In this document: positions 1-5,431 of the stretch, piece after piece
How the letters are laid out: each line of letters starts with the position of its first letter
Position numbering within the stretch: position 1 is the first letter of the stretch
From: an uncultured Rhodobiaceae bacterium
GTDB lineage: Bacteria > Pseudomonadota > Alphaproteobacteria > RS24
Assembly: GCA_913020275.1 (NCBI GenBank)
Contig: CAJWBV010000073.1
Span: 1-5,431, forward strand
Reading direction: 5' to 3'
DNA: 5,431 bases
Program-made: the position numbers and the translations under genes
The notes under the pieces: model-generated
What the model was told of the DNA's origin: nothing
What the model saw: the letters and a program-made list of their open reading frames with translations, nothing else
Database searches by the model: none

Positions 1-1479
1 CTGCATGTCGGAATAGCCGCCAGCATATTCCACCCAGACGCCAGCGCCCTCGGCGCGGATCACACTGGTGACTGTTTGGTCCAGAAAATCGCGGTCATGA
101 CTGACAAGAATAACCGTGCCTTCATAAGCGGCGATCATTTCCTGCAACAGGTCTAGCGTTTCCAGATCCAGATCATTGGTAGGCTCATCCATCACCAGAA
201 CATTGGAAGGTTGGCGCAGCCCGCGCGCCAGCAGCAGACGTGCCAGTTCACCGCCCGACAGCACATTGGCGGGCGTGCGCATTTGCGCCGGATGAAACAG
301 AAAATTTTTCATATAGCCGATGACATGCATGGTTTCTTCACCGATCGACACCAGATCACCGGCACCATCGGTCAGCGCGTCTCTGATGGTCCAATCTTTC
401 TTGATGCCTGAACGCTTCTGATCTAGCTCCAGCACAGTGAGGTTTTTGCCGAGGCGCACATTGCCCGCATCCGGGGCCAAATGCCCCAGCAACATATTGA
501 GCAATGTGGTTTTGCCAGCACCATTTGCGCCCACAAGTCCGACCCTGTCGCCGCGCTTGATTTGGGTTGAAAACCCGTCGACAACGCGCTTGTCGTCGAA
601 TTGCTTGACCAGCTTGTCGGCTTTGACAACCAGTTTTCCGGATTTTTCACCGGCTACCAAAGCCGCCTCCACTTGCCCTTCGGGGCCACGGTGGTCACGC
701 CGGTTCTGGCGTAATTTCTGCAATTCCCCGACGCGGCGTATATTGCGTTTGCGACGTCCTGAAACGCCATAGCGTATCCAGTCTTCTTCGCGGGCAATTT
801 TACGATCAAGTTTGTGGCGTTCAAGCTGTTCGCGCTCCAGCTCGACGTCCCGCCAATCTTCAAAATGCGCGAAATTTTTGCGCATGAGTTTTGTACATCC
901 GCGATCCAGCCAAATCGTCTGTTCGGTCAGATTTTTCAAAAACCGCCGGTCGTGACTGACCACCACCAGCGCCGAGTTGATTTGCCGCAAGCTGGTCTCC
1001 AGCCATTCAATCGCCGGCAGGTCGAGATGGTTGGTCGGCTCATCCAACAGCAGAATATCGGGTTGCGGTGCCATGACATGCGCCAAGGCCACACGACGGC
1101 GTTCGCCGCCCGACATTGCTGCCAGTGCTTCACCAGCCTCAATATTGAGATCAGCCATAATCTGATGCGCGCGCTGTTTGTCTTCATTGTCCATCACGCC
1201 TTGCAACACATAATCGCCGGCTGTCTGAAACCCACTAAAATCTGGGTTTTGCGCAAGATAGGAGACAAATATGCCCGGTTGCACAAACCGTTCACCGCTA
1301 TCGGCGTCTGTCAGCCCGGCGGCAATACGCAACAGCGTCGACTTACCCGACCCGTTGCGCCCGACAAGACACAAACGCGCACCACGACCCACAGACAGGT
1401 CAGCCCCCTCAAGCAGGGGCGTCACGCCATAGGTCAGATGAATGTCCTGCAGATATAAAATGGGCGGGGCGGAACTCAT
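1..1479 (-). CDS. uup: Uup-like ABC-F family ATP-binding protein, C-terminus cut by window edge
   Basis: This is a soluble duplicated ATPase of the ABC-F family, with no membrane segments. ABC-F proteins act on the ribosomal E site, and Uup has also been tied to transposon excision and replication or DNA-structure phenotypes. The frame is open from the ATG at 1479 to the left edge, giving 493 residues. The start is fixed by an in-frame TAA twelve bases upstream. Domain 1 has Walker A GRNGSGKST (residues 40-48), signature SGGE (123-126), Walker B LLLDEPTNHLD (143-153) and H-switch SHDR (175-178). The linker at about 200-290 is rich in Arg and Lys and includes REEDWIRYGVSGRRKRN, typical of the Uup interdomain arm. 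Domain 2 has Walker A GANGAGKTT (317-325), signature LSGGE (407-411), Walker B VMDEPTNDLD (429-438) and SHDR (460-463). The visible part ends at EYAGGYSDMQ, where Uup proteins usually enter the C-terminal coiled-coil region. Roughly 100-130 residues should therefore be missing. Uup is favoured over EttA or YheS because of the linker sequence and the Uup-like EYAGGYSD stretch. Confidence 0.93.
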   Translation of the reverse strand, partial: MSSAPPILYLQDIHLTYGVTPLLEGADLSVGRGARLCLVGRNGSGKSTLLRIAAGLTDADSGERFVQPGIFVSYLAQNPDFSGFQTAGDYVLQGVMDNEDKQRAHQIMADLNIEAGEALAAMSGGERRRVALAHVMAPQPDILLLDEPTNHLDLPAIEWLETSLRQINSALVVVSHDRRFLKNLTEQTIWLDRGCTKLMRKNFAHFEDWRDVELEREQLERHKLDRKIAREEDWIRYGVSGRRKRNIRRVGELQKLRQNRRDHRGPEGQVEAALVAGEKSGKLVVKADKLVKQFDDKRVVDGFSTQIKRGDRVGLVGANGAGKTTLLNMLLGHLAPDAGNVRLGKNLTVLELDQKRSGIKKDWTIRDALTDGAGDLVSIGEETMHVIGYMKNFLFHPAQMRTPANVLSGGELARLLLARGLRQPSNVLVMDEPTNDLDLETLDLLQEMIAAYEGTVILVSHDRDFLDQTVTSVIRAEGAGVWVEYAGGYSDMQ

Positions 1480-1582
1480 GCTCTGGTTTTAACCATCTGT
1501 CGGAAAAATGGCAAAAACAGCTTTTTTCGTTTAAACAGAAAAACGCGCCCCCCCAAGCGGGCTGCCATGATGGGGAGATGAC
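1480..1582. promoter_or_regulatory. Divergent intergenic region between uup-like gene and acylase gene
   Basis: These 103 bases separate two divergent start codons, so they must hold the promoters of both genes unless one is transcribed from farther away. The sequence is A/T-rich in its middle, with A and T tracts at 1504-1508, 1513-1517 and 1522-1527. It contains the 8-bp palindrome GTTTAAAC at 1529-1536 and a run of seven C at 1548-1554. I could not identify a -35/-10 pair with normal spacing on either strand. The uup side has no clear Shine-Dalgarno sequence (bases before its ATG read AACCAGAGC). The assignment as a promoter region rests on gene geometry only. Confidence 0.5.
1572..1577 (+). 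promoter_or_regulatory. Ribosome binding site of the acylase gene
   Basis: GGGGAG lies five bases before the ATG at 1583. An in-frame TGA at 1568-1570 rules out any upstream start, so this site and the stop together fix the acylase start. Two other ATG triplets nearby (1567 and 1578) are out of frame. Confidence 0.75.
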
Positions 1583-3751
1583 ATGCACAAGATATTACGC
1601 CGCGGCTGGATCGGGTTGCTGGTTTTCGTGATCGCTCTTACGCTTGCAAATTTTCTTCTGCATATTGTCGAGGCGCAACAATTCGACACGCATGCGGCGA
1701 TTTCCAAAGCTGAGCAATATCGCGGCGAGATTATCCGCGACGGCTACGGCGTACCGCATATTTACGGCCAACGCGATGTAGATGTCGCCTTTGCTTTGGC
1801 TTACGCCCATGCCGAGGACGATTTCAAAACCTTTCAACAATTACTGCCCTTCTACCGGGGTGAATTGGGGCGCAGTGTCGGCTTTGACGGGCTTGCGATT
1901 GATTTTCTGCTGGGCTGGCTGGATGTGCCGGGCACGGTCGCCGCCCGCTTTGAAACCGACCTGACCCCACAATTGCGCGCGCATTTGCAAGCCTATGCTG
2001 ACGGGCTCAATTATTACGCCGCGCTTCACCCGCACGAGGCCGACCCACGCCTGTTTCCGGTAAGTGCGCAAGATCTGGCCGTTGGCTTTCATGTTCAGCA
2101 CCTCTTGTTTTACGGCTTCGAGGCCCATGTCACCGAATTATTTGCCGACAGCCCACAGCGCGAATTGGCGCATCCACCGGACGATGCCGCACTCTCGCGC
2201 TTTATCGGTACAGCCGGTTTGCCGGTCGGATCAAATGCCTTTGCCATTAATGCCCGCAAAAGCGATGACGGCGCCACGCGATTAATGATCAACTCGCACC
2301 AGCCTCTGGAAGGCCCGGTGGCGTGGTATGAAGCGCATTTGAAAAGCGAGGAGGGCTGGGACGTGCATGGCGGTCTATTTCCGGGCATGCCGTTTATCGC
2401 TAAGGGTTTTAATCCGGATATTGGCTGGGGTGTCACCGTCAACAAGCCCGATCTGGTTGATATTTACAAGCTGGAGTTAAACCCCGAAAACGCCGACGAA
2501 TATTTACTGGACGGGGTGTATGTTGCATTTGAAAAGCGGCGCATCTGGCTGAAACTGAAACTCTTGGGCAATCTATATTTGCCCATACCGCGAACCGTGT
2601 TGAAGGCTCGCCACGGGCCGGCCATTCAAACAGTCCACGGCACTTACGCAGTGCGCTTTGCAGGTCGCCAGGAAATTCGCCAGCCCGCGCAATGGCTGGC
2701 TATGAACAAGGCGCGCTCATTGCCCGCGTTCAAGCAGGCCATGGCGATGCAGGCCATTGTGTCGTTTAATTTTGTCTATGCCGATAGGCAGGGGCAGCTT
2801 TATTTTCTTCACAATTCCCGCAGCCCCGAACGCGCTCGCGGCTGGAACTGGCAAGATTATCTGCCCGGCGCGCGCAGCGATCTCATCTGGGAAAGCCAGA
2901 TCGAATTTGCCGGCATGCCGCAAATTACCAATCCGTCATCGGGCTTTATTTTGAGCACCAATCAGGACCCGTTCAAGGTTACGGCCGAACAGGACAATCT
3001 TGACGCGGCTGATTTTGCCCCCGAGCTGGGCCTGCAAACCCGCATGACCAACCGCGCTGACCGTGGATTACAATTATTCAACGAAGCCGGTGCCATGAGC
3101 GCGGCGGATTTTCGCGCCGTCAAATGGGATAAGGCCTATGCCCGCGAAAGCCGCGCCTTTCGCTATGTTGACGAAATCCAGAGCATGACATTCGCCGCTG
3201 GCAGCCAGGCCGCGGCCGGACAGCAGCTGCTGGCCGGATGGTCGGGCGCGGCACTTACGAATGACAGAGCGGCCGCTTTAGCCGTTTGCCTGTTGTCGGA
3301 AGAGTGGCTGGCTGAGCAGGCCGGAAAGCCGCCGCCGCCGGTTGCAGATATTTATCCGGGCTGCCTTGAAGATTTAACCGAGCATTTTGGCCGTATCGAC
3401 CCGCTTTGGTCGGAAGTTAATCGGTTGCGGCGCGGTGACCTCGATCTACCTTTGGGTGGTGGGCCCGACACATTACGGGCAATTTACGCGCTGCCGGATG
3501 ACGATGGCAGGTTGCGCGCGGTCGCAGGCGACGGCTTGGTGATCAATGTCGCTTGGGATGCAAATGGCAACCAATCAGCAGAAACGATTCATAATTTCGG
3601 CGCGGCCTCGTCGCGATCAAAATCGCCACATTATGCTGACCAAGCTCCACTTTATGCGTCCGAACAAATGCGGCAAGTCGCGTTGACGCGCGATGAGCTC
3701 GTTTCAGGGCCGCACCGCATCACCATGGTGCCACTCGCGCAAATAGATTAA
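1583..3751 (+). CDS. Penicillin acylase family protein, probable N-acyl (AHL-type) amidohydrolase
   Basis: This is an N-terminal-nucleophile hydrolase of the penicillin G acylase/PvdQ/QuiP family. Such enzymes cut the amide bond of N-acyl compounds (acyl-homoserine lactones, acylated peptides, beta-lactam side chains) after autocleavage into alpha and beta subunits. Residues 1-31 look like a signal peptide or anchor: KILRRGW, a hydrophobic stretch at about 9-28, then a possible cleavage after VEA (29-31), so it should act in the periplasm. The alpha-chain start shows IIRDGYGVPHIYG (50-62). The autocleavage site is VGSNAF, giving nucleophile Ser217. Numbering from Ser217 as 1, His239 is 23 and Val286 is 70, matching PvdQ residues His23-beta and Val70-beta in spacing. 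STNQDPF (458-464) probably supplies the catalytic Asn (Asn460). SPHYADQ (681-687) matches the usual C-terminal family motif. The 722-residue length is normal. Substrate cannot be read from sequence: AHL, lipopeptide and beta-lactam acylation are all possible. The stop overlaps that of the convergent gene. Confidence 0.92.
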   Translation: MHKILRRGWIGLLVFVIALTLANFLLHIVEAQQFDTHAAISKAEQYRGEIIRDGYGVPHIYGQRDVDVAFALAYAHAEDDFKTFQQLLPFYRGELGRSVGFDGLAIDFLLGWLDVPGTVAARFETDLTPQLRAHLQAYADGLNYYAALHPHEADPRLFPVSAQDLAVGFHVQHLLFYGFEAHVTELFADSPQRELAHPPDDAALSRFIGTAGLPVGSNAFAINARKSDDGATRLMINSHQPLEGPVAWYEAHLKSEEGWDVHGGLFPGMPFIAKGFNPDIGWGVTVNKPDLVDIYKLELNPENADEYLLDGVYVAFEKRRIWLKLKLLGNLYLPIPRTVLKARHGPAIQTVHGTYAVRFAGRQEIRQPAQWLAMNKARSLPAFKQAMAMQAIVSFNFVYADRQGQLYFLHNSRSPERARGWNWQDYLPGARSDLIWESQIEFAGMPQITNPSSGFILSTNQDPFKVTAEQDNLDAADFAPELGLQTRMTNRADRGLQLFNEAGAMSAADFRAVKWDKAYARESRAFRYVDEIQSMTFAAGSQAAAGQQLLAGWSGAALTNDRAAALAVCLLSEEWLAEQAGKPPPPVADIYPGCLEDLTEHFGRIDPLWSEVNRLRRGDLDLPLGGGPDTLRAIYALPDDDGRLRAVAGDGLVINVAWDANGNQSAETIHNFGAASSRSKSPHYADQAPLYASEQMRQVALTRDELVSGPHRITMVPLAQID

Positions 3752-4524
3752 ACGCTTTCGACCATCTTCGTTTGGCGCAAACTTCCGATATTTCTGTCGA
3801 TATAAACCGAAATGCGGGCAAGATAAGCGTCGATTTCGGTGATCAGATGCGCGGTCGGGTGCAAATAGGTTCGTCGCCCTCTTTTGAATTGGCTTACCAT
3901 GTCCATTTCAATCAGGTCTTTTTTCATAAGGCGAACGGTTTCATGGCTGACGGGCAAGGCTCCCAAAATATCGTTGACCGAAAGGTCACGTGCGCCACAT
4001 AAGAAATTTCGGTAAAGCAAACAGCAAAAAGCTCGCCCATGTGTTGAGCGCAACAAATGGTTGAGGCGAAAGTCCTCTATCCGCACATCTGCGGCATGCA
4101 AGGCCAGAAACCCGTAATGCAAGTCATGTCTATTATTAGAGCTGATCGGCACCGCACGCACGGAATTTAAAAGATCGAGCATAAATCTTTCGCACGCGTC
4201 GATAAGCTTAGGCTTCGGGAGAATGTGACGAGTACGCCCCTGTTGCACGACATTGATCAGATCATCGCCCTGCGCGGCACGCAAAAGTAGCCGGATATTT
4301 TCAAAAGATGTTCCGGACACGGCGGCCAGTTGAGTCGGCGAAATTGTTTCTTTCGCCAGATGTGCTCTGAAGATTTCGCCGAAGACCAACCGAATTTGAC
4401 GCGACGAGTTGCGCTCGATTTCCTCGATCAGCGCACCCTTGGCCTCCTCAATCATCAAGTCTACGCACAACAACATAAACAAACACCGACTGTTTTGAAC
4501 TTCCCCTGTTTCAGTCTTCAACAT
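3748..4524 (-). CDS. Double winged-helix-like putative DNA-binding protein, unassigned family
   Basis: I do not recognise a named family. The 258-residue reading (from ATG 4524) holds two helix-turn-helix/wing-like segments, residues about 61-108 and 181-228, each followed by a predicted helix. They align to each other without gaps at an offset of 120 residues. Shared positions include Ser62/182, Ser73/193, Glu75/195, Arg78/198, Leu79/199, Gly96-Arg97/216-217, Pro103/223 and Leu107-Ile108/227-228. The pattern S-x-E-x-(I/V)-R-L fits a recognition helix and G-R-x-x-x-(I/L)-x-P fits a wing. No enzymatic motif, sensor domain or signal peptide is seen. The start is uncertain: the frame extends to a TTG at 4593, and ATG 4476 and ATG 4455 are also possible. 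None has a good Shine-Dalgarno sequence. ATG 4524 is preferred because it keeps the N-terminal helix of repeat one and leaves a palindrome upstream. One line sampled by hand (4021-4080) has 29 of 60 GC, lower than an acylase line (34 of 60). Role as a transcription regulator is inference. Confidence 0.72.
   Translation of the reverse strand: MLKTETGEVQNSRCLFMLLCVDLMIEEAKGALIEEIERNSSRQIRLVFGEIFRAHLAKETISPTQLAAVSGTSFENIRLLLRAAQGDDLINVVQQGRTRHILPKPKLIDACERFMLDLLNSVRAVPISSNNRHDLHYGFLALHAADVRIEDFRLNHLLRSTHGRAFCCLLYRNFLCGARDLSVNDILGALPVSHETVRLMKKDLIEMDMVSQFKRGRRTYLHPTAHLITEIDAYLARISVYIDRNIGSLRQTKMVESV
3806..3840. repeat. 8-bp perfect inverted repeat inside the regulator gene
   Basis: ACCGAAAT (3806-3813) and ATTTCGGT (3833-3840) are exact reverse complements separated by 19 bases. 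They lie in the codons for the final helix of the regulator, about 60-90 bases beyond the acylase stop. They could form a hairpin in the 3' tail of the acylase transcript, but there is no following T-tract, so it is not called a terminator. It may be a chance result of codon use. Confidence 0.3.
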
Positions 4525-4535
4525 TACAATTTGAT

Positions 4536-4551
4536 AAACAAGCGTTTGTTT
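4536..4551. promoter_or_regulatory. Near-perfect 16-bp palindrome, candidate operator
   Basis: The sequence AAACAAGCGTTTGTTT is an inverted repeat in which seven of eight base pairs match; only the G/T pair at 4542 and 4545 breaks it. It lies 12 bases upstream of the preferred regulator ATG and about 70 bases upstream of the GST-like start. A/T-rich palindromes of this type are common operators for helix-turn-helix repressors, including many TetR-family proteins. Binding by the neighbouring regulator is inferred from position only. Confidence 0.5.
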
Positions 4552-4610
4552 GACCTTGCTCGCGGGTTTGCGCCCCGTTAAATTGACGGCCAAATTAAAA
4601 AATCATCTTC

Positions 4611-4617
4611 GGGAGAG
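4611..4617 (+). promoter_or_regulatory. Ribosome binding site of the GST-like gene
   Basis: GGGAGAG ends six bases before the ATG at 4624. An in-frame TAA at 4579-4581 precedes it, and no better start codon lies between, so it supports the chosen start. Confidence 0.75.
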
Positions 4618-4623
4618 AGTGTT

Positions 4624-5431
4624 ATGAGCTCAAAAAACGAGCCGGTTGAAATTTATGGCGCGCCGGGGTCACCCTATACGCGAAAGATGCTTGCGGTATT
4701 GCGTTTTCGCCGCGTGCCCTATGTTCTGGGCTGGGACGGACATAGGGTGTCGGGAACAGAGACGCGCCCCGCGCCCAAAGTGCCGATAATTCCGATCATG
4801 TATTTCACCACCGATAGCGAGGTCAAGGAAGTGGCAGTGGACTCGACCCCGATTATCCGGCGGCTGGAAAAAGATTATGAAACGCGCTCTGTGATTCCGA
4901 CCCATCCCGCAATTGCCTTTTTAAATTTCCTGATCGAAGATTTCGCCGATGAATGGGTAACCAAATTCATGTTTCATTATCGTTGGGCTCATGACGAGGA
5001 TGCCAAACATGCAGCCCCCCTGCTCGCCTTCTGGCACAATCCGACACTAGATACTGAAACAGCAGAATCGGGCGCTGCGCATTTTGCCGAACGCCAGATC
5101 GGGCGGCTCGGCGTGGTTGGATCCAACGAAACCACCGGGCCGTTGATCGAAGCAAGTTTCGCGCGGTTGATCGATATTCTTGACGCGCTGATCATGCGTC
5201 AAGGATATGTATTGGGCGCACGCCCGTCTTCAGCTGATTTTGCTCTATTCGGCCAGCTAACCCAGCTTTGTCAGGTCGAACCGACATCCTACAAGGTCGC
5301 CCGCCACCGACCCCGCGTGCGCGCCTGGGTTGACCGGCTGGAAGACCTTTCCGGCCTTGAGGTTGAAGATGACGCCTGGCTGGCGGCCAATGAAGTTGGC
5401 CCCGCACTGGCGCCGCTTATTAGCGAGGTCG
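4624..5431 (+). CDS. Glutathione S-transferase-like protein, C-terminus cut by window edge
   Basis: The 269 visible residues begin with a thioredoxin-like GST N-domain: strand VEIYGAPGS (8-16), then SPYTRK (16-21) at the usual GST active-site position, and helix RKMLAVLRFRRVPY. PKVPIIPIMY (51-60) carries the cis-Pro region, and DSTPII (73-78) is the glutathione gamma-glutamyl contact motif, where Asp73-Ser74 replaces the common Glu-Ser. The C-domain starts near HPAIAFLNFLIEDFADEWVT (94-113) followed by KFMFHYRW. I associate this motif with a subgroup of longer GST-like proteins in Alphaproteobacteria. The helical N-capping box S-x-x-D is seen at SSAD (202-205), within ARPSSADFALFGQL. The protein is cytosolic by appearance, with no signal peptide. 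True transferase activity is not certain, since proteins of this type are often uncharacterised. It diverges from the double winged-helix gene across a palindrome, which suggests but does not prove shared control. The reading frame stays open to the right edge, so the stop is missing. Confidence 0.85.
   Translation, partial: MSSKNEPVEIYGAPGSPYTRKMLAVLRFRRVPYVLGWDGHRVSGTETRPAPKVPIIPIMYFTTDSEVKEVAVDSTPIIRRLEKDYETRSVIPTHPAIAFLNFLIEDFADEWVTKFMFHYRWAHDEDAKHAAPLLAFWHNPTLDTETAESGAAHFAERQIGRLGVVGSNETTGPLIEASFARLIDILDALIMRQGYVLGARPSSADFALFGQLTQLCQVEPTSYKVARHRPRVRAWVDRLEDLSGLEVEDDAWLAANEVGPALAPLISEV

Larger units (their letters stand above)
4525..4623. promoter_or_regulatory. Divergent intergenic region between the double winged-helix gene and the GST-like gene
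   Basis: If the regulator starts at 4524, these 99 bases separate two divergent genes and should contain both promoters. The region holds a 16-bp palindrome near the regulator and an A/T-rich stretch at 4578-4606. TTGACC (4550-4555) and TTGACG (4583-4588) resemble -35 boxes on the plus strand, but neither has a convincing -10 partner at 16-18 bases. If translation really starts at the TTG at 4593, most of this region would be coding. Confidence 0.5.

Noticed and set aside
423..1187. Several short minus-strand open frames that could suggest a broken or frameshifted uup gene
   Set aside because: Codon-by-codon reading from 1479 to 1 in one frame gives all ABC-F motifs with no stop. The short frames are out of phase with it, and the gene is intact but partial.
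814..1458. A 214-codon open frame on the plus strand opposite the uup-like gene
   Set aside because: The minus strand here encodes unbroken ABC-F motifs. The plus-strand translation has no recognisable domain and no ribosome binding site, so it is an antisense shadow.
1548..1554. Run of seven C as a possible phase-variable tract
   Set aside because: It is short, lies 28 bases before the acylase ATG with no promoter elements identified around it, and one run without population variation is not evidence of switching.
2110..2445. A 111-codon minus-strand open frame opposite the acylase gene
   Set aside because: It lies over the Ser217-His239 catalytic region of the acylase, has no recognisable domain, and is explained by the acylase codon pattern.
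3770..3782. Small hairpin GTTTG-GCG-CAAAC as a terminator of the acylase gene
   Set aside because: The stem is only five base pairs and A/T-rich, no T-tract follows, and it is inside the coding sequence of the convergent gene.
4478..4496. Second AAACA/TGTTT inverted pair as another operator half-site cluster
   Set aside because: The matching arms are only five bases with a five-base spacer, it lies inside the preferred coding sequence of the regulator, and A/T-rich matches of this size are expected by chance.
4669..5407. Overlapping minus-strand open frames opposite the GST-like gene
   Set aside because: The plus strand carries continuous GST motifs with a good ribosome binding site. The antisense translations are low-complexity and Arg-rich without domains.

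Overview
This window comes from a bacterial chromosome of moderate GC content. The closest stylistic match is an alphaproteobacterium: a Uup-type ABC-F protein, a membrane-anchored PvdQ-like acylase, and a GST-like protein of a subgroup I associate mainly with Alphaproteobacteria. This placement is an inference from protein style. No rRNA or other taxonomic marker is present. I see no tRNA, rRNA, insertion sequence, CRISPR array or prophage gene.

Layout, left to right. (1) Positions 1-1479, minus strand: the first 493 codons of a Uup-like ABC-F ATPase, whose C-terminus lies beyond the left edge. (2) Positions 1480-1582: a short divergent intergenic region. (3) Positions 1583-3751, plus strand: a complete 722-residue N-terminal-nucleophile acylase of the penicillin acylase/AHL acylase family. 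(4) Positions 3748-4524, minus strand: a regulator-like protein I cannot assign to a named family. It carries two winged-helix-like segments that align to each other without gaps at an offset of exactly 120 residues. Its stop codon overlaps the acylase stop codon tail to tail in the tetranucleotide TTAA. (5) Positions 4525-4623: a divergent intergenic region holding a near-perfect 16-bp palindrome, a candidate operator. (6) Positions 4624-5431, plus strand: a glutathione S-transferase-like protein, cut by the right edge.

How the genes may work together. Uup acts on ribosomes or on DNA-associated processes and shows no functional link to the others. The acylase is predicted to work in the periplasm on N-acyl substrates such as acyl-homoserine lactones, lipopeptides or beta-lactam side chains. 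No LuxI or LuxR is seen here. The double winged-helix protein and the GST-like gene diverge from the palindrome, so the simplest model is that this protein controls itself and perhaps the GST-like gene. The most unusual element is this regulator: its internal duplication could let one chain act as a pseudo-dimer on a palindromic site.
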